Positions 44,079 to 54,854 are shown, counted from the first letter of the stretch. The stretch: DNA of 64,000 bases from Mixophyes australis (GCA_036250195.1 JAVHZZ010000003.1:59003289-59067288), one strand, 5' to 3'. Numbers and translations are program-made. The notes: generated from the sequence alone by a model not told the origin.

Positions 44079-45605
44079 ATGGGTGCTAAGCATACGCTAG
44101 AGATGGCCAGTGTACTGCCTAAGGAAGGGCCTATTGGTTCAGCGAGGTTTCTCATGTGTAAGAATTATGGTGCATATGCAACTGTGTATTGTGACACGTG
44201 GGTCAAGATGACCAAAGATTGTGATAGGCCTTTCCCAACAATAGGGAGTTTTAATGCAGAGGTACTAAATACTGTAAAAGATAAAGTATGGTTGAATAAG
44301 TCAACGAAAGTGAGGAATGAACATAATGATTGTTTAAAATTGTGGCAAATGGAAGGTAACACGTGGCAGAGCAGCGAATGCACAGCGGAAGTAGGCGTGG
44401 CGAAAAGTGCGCACACGGCGGAAATAGCCATTGAGAAGCGTGGCGAACTCAGCGCAAGCGCGCCCCCGCCACCTTATGTGGTGGGAGGGGTAAGTACAGC
44501 CGTTATTAAAACTGAAAAAAGAGAAATTGTTAAGTTATATCCTGTCTTAAACCAGTTTAAAACCAGTGTATCAGAAGATGAAGATGAACCCACTGTGATT
44601 TCAGCCATTGCTCATGCTGTTAATATGCTAGAGGTTCAGCATAAGTATGGGAAAGGAGCAATGGCTGAGATAGGTGAGAGTAGTGTGATCACTAGGAGTG
44701 ATAGCAGTCTAAATATTGAAACAGCAAATCCTGTAGTGTCTTCTGAAGACAGTGAACCAGTGGGTGCGTATCCAGTCCGCACAATATCAGTTCCCAATGG
44801 GAAGGCGGACAAGGATGGTGTAGTTCCTTTAAAGAATGTTACAATGCATTGTCCCTGGACCAGATCAGAATTACGTTTCATTATGACTGAATTCCCAGAT
44901 CCTAGAAAAGAGTTGGCAAAGTGTCAGAAATTTGTTAAAGACTTAGGAAATGCACACGAACCAACCAATAAGGATTGGCGTGTAGTGTTGAGGGTGTGTC
45001 TTCCTCCCAATACTGACATACAAAAATTTATTAAAGATTGTTTGTTGGACGAAGATGACACCTTGACTGATGAGATTAACCAAGAAAATATAGAACAAAT
45101 TGTCAAACATTTAGCCATCTACTTTCCAGTAGTGGTAAATTGGAGTAAGATTTTCACCATAAAACAAAAGGATAGTGAAACAGCCTCAGATTACTTTGCT
45201 AGAGCTATAGCAGCGATAACACGGTTCACTGGGATATCCAACATAGGTGAGGACCCACATCACAGAGAGGTAGCTGTAGGAGTATTAATGGATGGCCTTA
45301 GAGAAAATTTAAAGACAAGAGTACAGACCACATTACCTAATTGGAGAGGCATCCCAGTAGATTTTCTTAGGGAGTCTGCTGTGGAGCATGACAAAAACCT
45401 CTTAAGAAAAAAGGAAGAGAAAAGTGATAGGTTAATGACGGTAAGTATACAGGCTTTAGAGGGAGTGCATACACGACCACCAGCATACAACCCACATAAT
45501 AAGAAATATAGAATAAACAGGTGTTTTAAGTGTAACGAAGAAGGCCATGTCGCAAGAGATTGTAAAAAAAGAAAGACACTATACACATACGGGTGGGTCA
45601 CATAG
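44079..45605 (+). CDS. gag: ERV gag polyprotein (508 codons, frameshifted near its end)
   Basis: This is the structural polyprotein of the retrovirus (matrix, capsid, nucleocapsid). The ATG at 44079 is chosen because it gives an N-terminal Met-Gly, the myristoylation signal of Gag; the frame is open a little upstream without an ATG. A late-domain motif PPPPY lies near residues 129-133, a capsid-like region follows to about 450, and one zinc knuckle CFKCNEEGHVARDC is at 482-495. Directly after the knuckle is a run of seven A (45564-45570). Past it this frame ends at a TAG (45603-45605), whereas the +1 frame stays open to a TAG at 45703-45705, where a gammaretroviral gag would be expected to stop. 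A one-base insertion in the A run is the simplest explanation. Confidence 0.88.
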   Translation: MGAKHTLEMASVLPKEGPIGSARFLMCKNYGAYATVYCDTWVKMTKDCDRPFPTIGSFNAEVLNTVKDKVWLNKSTKVRNEHNDCLKLWQMEGNTWQSSECTAEVGVAKSAHTAEIAIEKRGELSASAPPPPYVVGGVSTAVIKTEKREIVKLYPVLNQFKTSVSEDEDEPTVISAIAHAVNMLEVQHKYGKGAMAEIGESSVITRSDSSLNIETANPVVSSEDSEPVGAYPVRTISVPNGKADKDGVVPLKNVTMHCPWTRSELRFIMTEFPDPRKELAKCQKFVKDLGNAHEPTNKDWRVVLRVCLPPNTDIQKFIKDCLLDEDDTLTDEINQENIEQIVKHLAIYFPVVVNWSKIFTIKQKDSETASDYFARAIAAITRFTGISNIGEDPHHREVAVGVLMDGLRENLKTRVQTTLPNWRGIPVDFLRESAVEHDKNLLRKKEEKSDRLMTVSIQALEGVHTRPPAYNPHNKKYRINRCFKCNEEGHVARDCKKRKTLYTYGWVT

Positions 45606-45702
45606 ATATCCTCCAAAGGGGAACTTTCATAGATTAGAAGACTCACATCTACCCGCGCATATTATAGCAGCAAATGCTGCGCGGGAAAAAGATAGTCAGC
45701 GC

Positions 45703-45705
45703 TAG
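45703..45705 (+). promoter_or_regulatory. Probable gag-pol readthrough stop codon (UAG-G)
   Basis: This TAG is in frame with pol and is followed by GGGTCAGGTC. Gammaretroviruses separate gag and pol by a UAG followed by G that is read through at low frequency. The position, base context and frame fit; a downstream pseudoknot was not evaluated. Confidence 0.6.
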
Positions 45706-48700
45706 GGGTCAGGTCATACCTGTAGTCTACAGCCAGTGAGGTTAACTGAGAGTCAGATAGAAGAACCAACAATGATAGTTGACATAGCTGGTAGAAAGCA
45801 AACTTTTCTTGTAGATACAGGGGCGGCCCGATCTGTGATAACCTCTCCTTTCAATCTACAGGTGACCAGTAAAACTGTTCCAGCTATGGGGGTAACGGGA
45901 AGAGTGTTGCATTATCCACTAACTAAACCTGCTGAAGTTACTATCGGGCCCCTGCATACCAAGCATTCATTTCTCTTGGCTGCGGCGGCTCCTACTAACT
46001 TGCTGGAAAGAGACTTGTTATGTAAAATGGGATGTGTCATATACTGTACTCCAGATGGTGTGTTCTTAGATATACCGGAGAAAGTCGCACATGAGGTACA
46101 GGATATATTGGACACCCCTCAAACGTTAATGTTACACTCTCCTGTTATAGAACAAAGTCCATCTCAAGTAAAAGGGATGTTGCTGGAAATACCAGGTTCA
46201 CTATGGACAAGAGATGGACAGGACACTAGACTGATGGCAAACGTAGCCCCTGTCATGGTCAATCTAAAAAGTGGTAGGATAGCTCCAAAAATCCCACAGT
46301 ATCCATTAAAACCGGAGGTGGAACTAGGGGTATATCCTGTTATTGAGAGGCTGTTACAACAAGGGATTTTAATTCGTACAGCCAGTACAGCAAATAGTCC
46401 CATTTTCCCTGTGAAGAAGAGTGGGGGGAGGGGCTATAGATTAGTCCAGGACTTAAGGGGAATTAATAAAGTTGTTGAGAGCCAATTCCCCGTAGTGCCG
46501 AATCCAGCTGTCATCCTCATGCAGATTCCACCGTCTGCCAGTCACTTTACTGTCATTGATCTATGTTCTGCTTTCTTCTCAGTCCCTCTTCACCCTGACT
46601 GCCAATACCTTTTTGCATTTTTCTACTGGGGAGTGCAATACACATGGACCAGACTTCCCCAGGGGTTCATTGACAGCCCCAGTATTTTCTCCCAAGCCTT
46701 ACATGACTGTTTGCAATCCTTTCAACCCCACAATGGGTCTGTTCTAATTCAATATGTGGATGATTTGTTGCTGTGCTCTGATTCTTTTATGTCATGTTTA
46801 CATGATACTAAATTGTTGTTGCTCCATCTCTCACAAACAGGGCACAAGGTGGCAAAGGACAAATTACAGCCATGTCAGACTAAGGTCAAATACTTAGGAC
46901 ACTGCCTCACTAAGGGGCTAAGGCACCTGACAACCGACAGGATTGAGGCTATACAACACATGACTCTGCCGCAGAGCCAGAACCAGATTCGTACCTTCCT
47001 GGAGATGTGTGGATACTGTAGATCCTGGATCCCAGGTTTTTCTATTCTGGCATTACCATTTCAGGAGCTAGTCTCTTCGTCAAAACCAGAACATGTTGTA
47101 CACACAGAAGAGTCAGAGCAAGCATTCTTTAACCTTAAAGATAGTCTGACTAAAGCACCTGAATTGGGAATACCTGATTACGAAAAGCCTTTTGAGCTAT
47201 ACTGTGCGGAAGCTGATGGTTGTGCAGCAGGTGTCCTCACACAGAAACATGGTGATGCTAGCAGACTGGTAGCATACTACAGTGCACAATTGGACAATGT
47301 GGCAAGATCACTCCCAACATGTCTCAGAAGTGTAGCAGCAACTGCTCTTCTGGTAAGTAAGAGCGAGGACGTAGTATTAGGACATAATTCAACTGTCTAT
47401 ACACCCCATGCTGTATCAGCTCTGTTAAATTCAGCCCAAACCAGACATGTTTCTTCAGCTAGATTCACAAAGTGGGAACTAGCCCTGATGGCACCCTCAA
47501 ACATCACCATCAAACGATGTAGCACCTTAAATCCAGCTACATACCTTCCATATGTGTCTCTAGAGACACAAAGGGTGGGAGGTGAGGAGACCCTGGTCGA
47601 TGATGAGTTAGGCAAGAGTACTGACACACATGACTGTATGGAACACCTAAATCAGACCTTTACTGCAAGGCCCGACATACGTCACACCCCCTTAGAAAAT
47701 GTAGATTTTACATTTTATACAGACGGGAGTTGTCATAGACAGACAGAGACGGGAGAGCTATGTACTGGTTACGCTGTTGTAGACGATCGGGATGTGGTAG
47801 AAGCTGAACCCCTTGGCCCACCTCACTCAGCCCAGGTGGCGGAGCTAGTAGCATTAAGGAGAGCGTGTGAATTGGCAGAGGGTAAATCAGCCAATATATA
47901 TACTGACTCTAGGTATCCCTTCGGGGTAGTGCACGATTTTGGGGCCCTTTGGCATCTTAGAAACTTTACGACAGCAGCAGGTATGCCAGTGGCACACTCA
48001 CAACACATAAAAGGACTTCTGACAGCGATACAGTTACCCAGAACAGTAGCCATCATAAAGTGCAAAGCCCATACCTTTGAAGAAGACCCAGTGTCACTGG
48101 GAAATAACAGGGCTGACGAAGCTGCTAAATGGGCAGCAGGGCAACCTATGACTGTATCGACCAAGACTATGATGGTTTTTCAGACATTAGACATGCAGAA
48201 ATTAATTGAAATGCAAGATTTGTGTTCCCTGCAGGAAAAAAAGGTCTGGAAGGCGCAGGGATGTGGTCAAGAGTCCTCAGGACTCTGGAGGGATGGACAA
48301 AGTAAGCCTGTAGCTCCCCGAACATACTATCCAAGCCTGGCTGAAGCAGCACACGGTCTGACTCACCTGGGTAAAGAAGGTATGTGCAAACTGGTGAGAG
48401 CATACTGGTGTGCTCCCGGATTTTCCTCTCAGGCTGGTAAGAAAGCAATGTCATGTCTTACTTTTTTGAGGAAAAATGTTGGGAAAACTATTCCAACTGA
48501 GCCATCCCACATCCCTCCTACAGACGGACCTTTTCAGGTAATACAAATTGACTATATCCAATTACCACCGTGCAGGAATCTAAAGTGTGTGTTAGTGTGT
48601 ATTGATGTGTTTTCCGGTTGGGTAGAAGCATATCCGGCAGCCAGTAATACTGCTGTGTTCACTGCAAAGAAAATTGTACAAGATTTTGTATGTAGGTTTG

Positions 48701-49380
48701 GTATCCCTAGAATTATTGAAAGTGATAGGGGTACCCACTTTACTGGCGATATCTTCCAAAATATGTGTAAACTCATGGGAATCGGTAGCAGACTTCACAC
48801 CCCTTACCGACCACACGCCAGTGGTAAGGTGGAGAGAGTAAATGGTACTATAAAGAACAAGCTTGGTAAGGTAATGGCTGAAACTGGGTTGGCACGGCCT
48901 GAGGCTTTGCCATTGGTCCTCCATAGCATTCGGACCACTCCTAGACCTCCTCTTAATCTGTCCCCCTTTGAGATACTGTTCGGACGACAACCTCATTTGA
49001 TCGTGAGTCCACAAGATGACTTGAAGTGTAATAATGAAGTGACTGTACAATATCTTATAAGAATGAGTAGACAGCTAAAGCAACAACAACAAAAACTAAA
49101 AATGCTGTCACCTGGTATGCCAGAAACGAACTGTCATGATGTTGAACCTGGAGACTATGTTATGATCCGCAATTTCTTACGTTCAGGTTGTTTAACAGAC
49201 CGTTGGGAAGGCCCGTACCAAGTGCTGCTGACCAGTACTACATCACTGAAAGTTGCAGAGAGAGACACTTGGGTCCATTCCACCCACTGCAGGAGAGTCC
49301 ATAATCCGGAGAAAGTGCAAGATAAAACTGAGACCGACGACACAAATCTGTCACTTGTAAATCTGTTCCGGGAGAACTAA
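45706..49380 (+). CDS. pol: ERV pro-pol polyprotein (open for 1224 codons)
   Basis: This frame encodes protease, reverse transcriptase, RNase H and integrase. It has no internal stop. With residues counted from codon 45736: protease LVDTGA, Asp27; RT motifs LVQDLRGIN, FTVIDLCSAFF, LPQGF and the catalytic YVDD (340-343); RNase H FYTDGS near 663 and IYTDSR; integrase zinc region with HGLTH near 873-877; catalytic core Asp939, Asp997 and Glu1033 with the standard 35-residue spacing; C-terminal domain with RWEGPYQVLL. Length is normal for a gammaretroviral Pol. Oddity: the integrase zinc finger has CLTF instead of C-x2-C, Phe910 (TTT, 48463-48465) replacing the second cysteine. It would be made by readthrough of the TAG at 45703, but the upstream gag frameshift disconnects it. 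Confidence 0.92.
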   Translation, partial: GSGHTCSLQPVRLTESQIEEPTMIVDIAGRKQTFLVDTGAARSVITSPFNLQVTSKTVPAMGVTGRVLHYPLTKPAEVTIGPLHTKHSFLLAAAAPTNLLERDLLCKMGCVIYCTPDGVFLDIPEKVAHEVQDILDTPQTLMLHSPVIEQSPSQVKGMLLEIPGSLWTRDGQDTRLMANVAPVMVNLKSGRIAPKIPQYPLKPEVELGVYPVIERLLQQGILIRTASTANSPIFPVKKSGGRGYRLVQDLRGINKVVESQFPVVPNPAVILMQIPPSASHFTVIDLCSAFFSVPLHPDCQYLFAFFYWGVQYTWTRLPQGFIDSPSIFSQALHDCLQSFQPHNGSVLIQYVDDLLLCSDSFMSCLHDTKLLLLHLSQTGHKVAKDKLQPCQTKVKYLGHCLTKGLRHLTTDRIEAIQHMTLPQSQNQIRTFLEMCGYCRSWIPGFSILALPFQELVSSSKPEHVVHTEESEQAFFNLKDSLTKAPELGIPDYEKPFELYCAEADGCAAGVLTQKHGDASRLVAYYSAQLDNVARSLPTCLRSVAATALLVSKSEDVVLGHNSTVYTPHAVSALLNSAQTRHVSSARFTKWELALMAPSNITIKRCSTLNPATYLPYVSLETQRVGGEETLVDDELGKSTDTHDCMEHLNQTFTARPDIRHTPLENVDFTFYTDGSCHRQTETGELCTGYAVVDDRDVVEAEPLGPPHSAQVAELVALRRACELAEGKSANIYTDSRYPFGVVHDFGALWHLRNFTTAAGMPVAHSQHIKGLLTAIQLPRTVAIIKCKAHTFEEDPVSLGNNRADEAAKWAAGQPMTVSTKTMMVFQTLDMQKLIEMQDLCSLQEKKVWKAQGCGQESSGLWRDGQSKPVAPRTYYPSLAEAAHGLTHLGKEGMCKLVRAYWCAPGFSSQAGKKAMSCLTFLRKNVGKTIPTEPSHIPPTDGPFQVIQIDYIQLPPCRNLKCVLVCIDVFSGWVEAYPAASNTAVFTAKKIVQDFVCRFGIPRIIESDRGTHFTGDIFQNMCKLMGIGSRLHTPYRPHASGKVERVNGTIKNKLGKVMAETGLARPEALPLVLHSIRTTPRPPLNLSPFEILFGRQPHLIVSPQDDLKCNNEVTVQYLIRMSRQLKQQQQKLKMLSPGMPETNCHDVEPGDYVMIRNFLRSGCLTDRWEGPYQVLLTSTTSLKVAERDTWVHSTHCRRVHNPEKVQDKTETDDTNLSLVNLFREN

Positions 49381-49437
49381 AGCCTGCAGTTGAGACACCT
49401 GAACCAGAGACGTTGCCTCAGAACTATCTGTCCAGCG

Positions 49438-51038
49438 ATGGAGTGGCGGTTTTTGTTTTTCTTTTGTTCCAGGATTTTCCTTGTTTTTACTTTTTCTAGG
49501 ACATTCTATTTTTGTGAAGGAGGATGGAGGACGGAGGAGGGTTCTGGTAGTGATGCAGATGAGATGGAGGCAGAGGAAAAGTTATTAGAATACTCAGAGC
49601 AGCCCATCACTCCCTGGTGGGTAAGGTGCTAAACCAAACCGAGTGCTGGGTGTGCTCTCATGTGCCGCAGGGGCAGCATAACATAGGACTAGTGCCATTT
49701 CCATTAAACATCTCCGAAGTACTGGAATTGAGGGGTGGGAGGCCCATAGAGGGGCGGTACAACAACACTAGGTCCCCTAGTCTAACGGTTTGACAATACT
49801 CTGTAGACAGATCTTTGCTGTGTCTAAATATCTCTCATGCAAAGCGTCTGGAGAATTGGGAAGCTGACCTATCAGATCAGACAATGGCTCACCACGCTCA
49901 TTTTAGAGGGAGACTGAGGCCACCAATAAGCAGGAATGTTGACGGAAGTCACAAATTAGGGCGTGTAACCAAACATAAGAAAGTATCCATTGGAAAAGTC
50001 TCTATGGATAATTGTAAAAATCTCATCCATGCTGACACGTATCTTGAGCAAATGGAGACACTAGGCATGGGTAGTTTTATCGAAACTCTGTGTGATGTAA
50101 TTAATGGACATACTGTTCCTTATGTTCTCCCCGATGATGTGTACTTTGTTTGTGGGAGAAAAGCTTATTCCTGGGTGACTCAGAGTTCCAAGGGCTTGTG
50201 TTTCTTAGCTAAACTGGTTTCTGAAATCATGACCGTTACTCATGAAGAAATGGTTGGTATTCACAAGACTACATCACCACCATACATACACACACAGTAT
50301 GAACACCGTGGCAAGAGAAATATGATTCCTGGTGAGGAGCCCATAGCTACAAAATTGATTAGTGAAACTGCTGGGTTTCAAGTTATGGTTGCTCTAGAAC
50401 TCACCAGGACCGCTTGGGGAACATTAAACTTTAAATATATCCAAGACCTAGGTAAATTAATAGATAATATCACCGAGATGTATGATGACACTTTCAGGTA
50501 TACTGGAAGGGAGCTACAAGCGTACAAGAAGGAGTTGGTGCAACATAGACTGGTACTAAATTATCTCACCTCTATTACTGGTGGTTACTGTGTGACACTG
50601 GCTACCCAGTTTGGTGTCAAATGTTGCACGTACATCACCAATAATACAGATGACCCTAAGGAGGTTATAGACCGGAAAATGGATGAAATTCTGCAACTGA
50701 AATGGGAATTTCGAAGGAACCATAATTTTTCGTTCTATGAGGTCGGGGAAAAGGTGGCAGGTTGGTTCTCGTGGTTGAATCCTGTGAAATGGTTCTCCGG
50801 TCTGGGGGATTGGGTACAGGAATTGGTTGCTAGTGTAGGTAAGCTCCTTCTCCTTATACTGGGTGTCATCTTAGCAATTGGTTTATGTGTCAAATGTGTT
50901 CCTACTGTGTTGAAGTGTGGAAAATGGTCTCCTAGGAGAAACACTGAGATTGAGACTGAAAGGGTGGTACCAGATACCGAGATCATGGTCTGTGAAAAAG
51001 TGTTGTATAACCCTGAACTTGAAACGGTGATAAGGTGA
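49438..51038 (+). pseudogene. env: ERV envelope gene, broken by a frameshift and a stop
   Basis: The ATG at 49438 opens a frame with a hydrophobic signal peptide (FLFFFCSRIFLVF). This frame stops at 49630-49632. The next part of the surface subunit (NQTECWVCSH) is in another frame from about 49620, is interrupted by TGA at 49791-49793, and then runs open to 51038 (407 codons from an in-frame CTG at 49815). That last part has a furin-type site RGKR near its residues 166-169, an ectodomain with GGYC...KCC, and a membrane anchor LLLLILGVILAIGL near 340-353 followed by a short tail. The product would be a fusogenic surface glycoprotein; as written, no full-length protein can be made. The cysteine spacing C-x10-CC differs from the C-x6-CC usual in gammaretroviral TM. 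Confidence 0.85.
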
Positions 51039-51055
51039 TAGTTTATTACACTATC

Positions 51056-51067
51056 AAAGAGTGGAGC
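51056..51067 (+). promoter_or_regulatory. Polypurine tract region of ERV
   Basis: AAAGAGTGGAGC abuts the 3' LTR. It is purine-rich with one T and one C, so it is a weak but correctly placed plus-strand primer. Confidence 0.6.
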
Positions 51068-51911
51068 TGTCGAAGTCAGCATATTGGATAAAGTAATTTC
51101 AATTAAAATCTAGCAAACTTGGTTGTCTTTGTCTGAAATGATGCACACGGCATGCTACGGCGTAAAAGGGCACGCTACGGCGTAAAAGGGCGTACGCAGC
51201 TGCAACACGTGGCAAAAACAGTATTTAGTCTTTTACATACATTCGCACACACACGCGCACACTTGTAAAATAGTACACATTAATGGTAGTTGCAACACAT
51301 AGTCATTTATGTCGAAATATAGTAGTATTCATGTGTAATATCATAAGTTATATGCATATCAGTAAAACATATAGTACATGTTGAAGGAATCATATCATGT
51401 GTGGTATCATAATACTCCTCTTAACATTTGCAACTGTCCGGGCCACTCTGCGAAGGAATCGCAGAGTGTATACGCAAGTTATGAATGATAGGGAATTATG
51501 AACTATTTAAGACTAAGGAATCTTGGTGGGAAGATCGGAGTATAGCCCCTGAAGAGATGACCCCCTCCTTTGGATTCTTTAGGTTGAATTAGCCAATGAT
51601 TGACAACCCCTTGGACCTTCCTGAAACCTGGACCAATAGAAGCAAGCTATACCATTCTGCATTGTTTTACTGTATTTCTGTGTGCATATAAACAGCAGCT
51701 CCTCATCTAGCATGCAGACATTTTGTCCCCAGACGTCAGGATTGAATGACTGTATACTGGATCCAGAGCGCCTGCGATAAGTAACGGCTGTACTTATTAT
51801 AGTTTTCGCTTGAATATCTACTGCTACTTTTTGAGAATAAATATTTGTGCATTGGAAACACAAATCGAGATTTGACAATCGTTATTGGTTAGCGACAATA
51901 CGCACTTAACA
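51068..51911 (+). repeat. 3' LTR of ERV (844 bp)
   Basis: It runs from TGTCGAAGTCAGC to GCACTTAACA, with TATAAA at 51687-51692 and AATAAA at 51836-51841. Differences from the 5' LTR cluster in the first 95 bp (about 9) and include a 6-bp indel near 51451. Confidence 0.93.
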
Positions 51912-51915
51912 CTTC
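51912..51915. repeat. 4-bp target site duplication, right (ERV)
   Basis: CTTC, identical to 42226-42229. Confidence 0.75.
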
Positions 51916-51922
51916 CAATATA

Positions 51923-52057
51923 AAATACATGTCTTAAAGAGATTCTGTCACTAGGCTCTGTGGCGCTGCCCACTGACTATGACCAATAGATGCAAAGTAT
52001 TTATAGCCAGGATTCCAATTCCCCAAGAGCCAATCACAAGCGGGTTCTCACCTTGGC
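51923..52057. repeat. Short dispersed repeat E, copy 1
   Basis: AAATACATG, AGATTCTGTCACTAG, TTTATAGCCAGGATTCC and ACAAGCGGGTTCTCACC recur in order at 54723-54854, with about ten differences. The ERV lies 8 bp upstream. Confidence 0.85.
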
Positions 52058-54396
52058 CACTTGTGATTTGCTGGTAACATTTAGCAGCAGTCCTTCTTTG
52101 TGAGCAGGTAGGTCACATTCAACAGGGTTTTTTCCAGGACTTTTTATTTGCGAATTTGGACTATGATGAATCTACAGGGAAGTAAATAGCTATTTTTTAT
52201 GCTTAATAGTGGTGTAAGTTGTCTTTTATTCAATTATATTTCAGTTTATTTTACAATTGTGTATGTGTTTTACTCGTTGTTACTCTTGTTATAATGGGCA
52301 GGGATCTTAGCTAACCCAGTCCATTATACTAAGACCAGTGGAGTGGCAAAAATAAGACTCCAGAAGTCCGAATCTTGTCAGCAGCCTGGGTCCCCACAAC
52401 CAGGGAAGCCGGGAAGATCCCCAATCCTCTTTAGCTTAGGGCTGGTAGCTTCTGGATGGAAGGGGGGATGCTGGAAAAGGCAGCTTTGTTCTGACCAGCC
52501 GCTATAGCAGCGGGATATCACAGTCCCACTGTAATAGAGGAAACCAACACAGTATGTCTAGCACTGAGGCTGGGTAAGGCTCTGAGGAGGGGACAACAAT
52601 GGCAAAATTAAAGTTTTGTTTTTTTATGTACACAGAGCACTGCATGTGGAAATAGTTTGTCACATGCCGCACCCCATTGGTGGTCTAAACAAAGACCAGT
52701 GTTGACATGCAGTCCCCTCCCCTTCTATGTGTCCCATTGTAATTGCCTTCAAAGTGGGAGACACAGAGGTGAGGGAACTCTATCAGATTTTTGTCTCACT
52801 AAAAGGATAGTTTATGGAGGACACATCTGTTATTAAGTGGACAAATGTGCTTGTGTGAGTACTGAGCAGGTCCAGATTTAACAAAAATTCTGGGTACTAA
52901 GCCACACCCCATCCACTGGTCACACCCCTTTCACATAGAGCATTCTGTAGCTTTACTATTCCCATCATAGAACTGAAAATGTTGAAACTACTCTACACAA
53001 TTCAAACTTCAGTTGAATTTTATATCCACCCTCAGCATGGGAATGAGAAAAAAACAACTCTCTGCATAGTATACCTCCTAATTGTTCCAATTCACGGACC
53101 TTGGAATGGGAGGGTCTCACACAAAAGAGGACAGCGTTACACCCAAAAGTGAACGTTTTTGGCCAGATCAGGGTGAGCTTTGGGTCGAGCTTATTTTGTC
53201 CCAATTTAGCATGTGTAAATGTTAGGAGGTTCACCTTTAAAATCAGGTCTATTGTATTTAATGCTAAATCTTGGACTGACTTTCAGGTGACATGACTTGA
53301 TGCTCCTATCAAACCACAAGCCTGTGAAATGACACAAAGAATCCGTGCAGATGAAGATCAGAAAGAGGAATAGGGGTATATTCCAATTTATGTGCCAGGC
53401 ACATATTTTTTACACATTAAAATTGTGGTCCCGCTTTGTATTTTTTCCTATTCACAAATGCACCCGTTAGAATTTCATGACGGCGAATATGGGATTTGAA
53501 CCCTAGTCTCCAGTAAACTCCTTATTATAACTTATATACAATTCATATGATCAAACACTGAGCGACTCTCACAGACAATGTGCACATTTTAAACTACCTT
53601 TGAAAAACTTTGTTGAAACCTCCAGCAAAACTCTGCAGTCTAATAATAGAAATAGTCTAATAATAGAAAAAAAATTTTTTAGACATGTTTGTAATCTAGG
53701 CAGAAATTATTGGTGTGAACTAGAAAACAATTGTAAATCCAAGAAGTTCAATGATTCTATGACTGCAGATGAATGTAACACGTATAATCTACACTTAGAA
53801 CACTTCATGATTACTAAATATATAACCAGGATGTAACCTTGTGAGCTGCCACAGAGGGTTAGTGAAACATCTGGTATGTCTCTCAGACACTCTAATCAGG
53901 AATTACAATACCGTTTCCATGTTGAATTGCAATGTTGTAAATATTAGCTTTTGTTTTGTTCATAAAATTGATGACACATTGTGAGCGTTCATTTACGAGT
54001 GATTACATGTTTATTATCAGGATTTTATTTTTAGCATGGAAAAATAAATGACATTATATCAACAGCAGATATCACTTTTTTTAACGGGAACTAAAGAGCA
54101 TTTCTCCCAGAAGAACAATACGTCAGATATTTTATCAATAATCCATCCTGGGAGGAATCAGAAGGATGGAGTTGGGTAACATCCCCTTCTCTGCAGCTAG
54201 TAGAATTTTAATGTTCCTCTGCCAGGGACCCCACCGGGGGCAGCAACATTTCCGTATTTGCAGCTCCCAAACCAAGCAAGTTCAAATCTAAAGAGCGCTT
54301 GGTTAGTTTCTAACTTCTAACAAAGGCTCTGATAGGCCGAGCTGAGGATCTCGTGCAGCCACCGTCTGTGTTAGACACTAATGCAGTGTAGTTTAC
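52058..54396. other. No gene seen; MITE-like fragment at about 53080-53231
   Basis: TATACCTCCTAATTG near 53080 and ATGTTAGGAGGT near 53220 are inverted ends around a GGACAGCG-containing interior, probably a short MITE. A 78-aa frame at 53600-53836 has no known domain and AT-rich composition. Confidence 0.4.
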
Positions 54397-54430
54397 ACAT
54401 CATCATCACCATCATCATCACCACCACCAG
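54397..54430. repeat. (CAT/CAC)n microsatellite
   Basis: A run of ATC and ACC trinucleotides adjoins a repeat fragment with ACCTACCGGGACTTTCC that recurs near 54861. Confidence 0.85.
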
Positions 54431-54722
54431 GGGCGAATTGGCCATAGAACCTACCGGGACTTTCCACACCACGCCGCCAATGGGCGTGACAAGCATGCAT
54501 AGGGGTGTGGCTATAATTTTAGACAGTGCTTGTCTGCTCTCCAACTCTTCCTATTCCCATAATATACATGGGCAATGTTGCGTGCACTACTGTTAGGTGC
54601 ATGCAGCTCTTCCTTCGTGTGAAGTGGGGGCAGGGTCCAGCCACCTCAATTATACAGTGCTACAAGCTTAAAGGGGGGTTTCCAGGCACAAAGAAACCCC
54701 CCTCGGGGTTGCCTATGTTATG

Positions 54723-54854
54723 AAATACATGTTTTCAAGAGATTCTGTCACTAGACTCTGTGGCGCTACCCACTGACTATGAATAGATACAAAGTATTTA
54801 TAGCCAGGATTCCAATTCCCCAAGAGCCAATGACAAGCGGGTTCTCACCTTTGG
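54723..54854. repeat. Short dispersed repeat E, copy 2
   Basis: Counterpart of 51923-52057, with a 3-bp deletion after GACTATGA. Confidence 0.85.

Larger units (their letters stand above)
42230..51911 (+). mobile_element. Full-length class I (gamma/epsilon-like) endogenous retrovirus
   Basis: Its structure is 5' LTR, primer-binding region, long leader, gag, pro-pol, env, polypurine stretch and 3' LTR, about 9.7 kb in all. The class I features are a single CCHC knuckle in Gag, a PPPPY late motif, a UAG-G junction between the gag and pol reading frames, a 4-bp target duplication and a primer site starting TGGGGGCT like tRNA-Pro sites. The LTRs differ by roughly 30 substitutions plus a 6-bp indel, so the insertion is not recent. 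Lesions: a gag frameshift, a lost integrase cysteine, and an env frameshift and stop. It cannot produce a complete virus as it stands. Confidence 0.94.
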
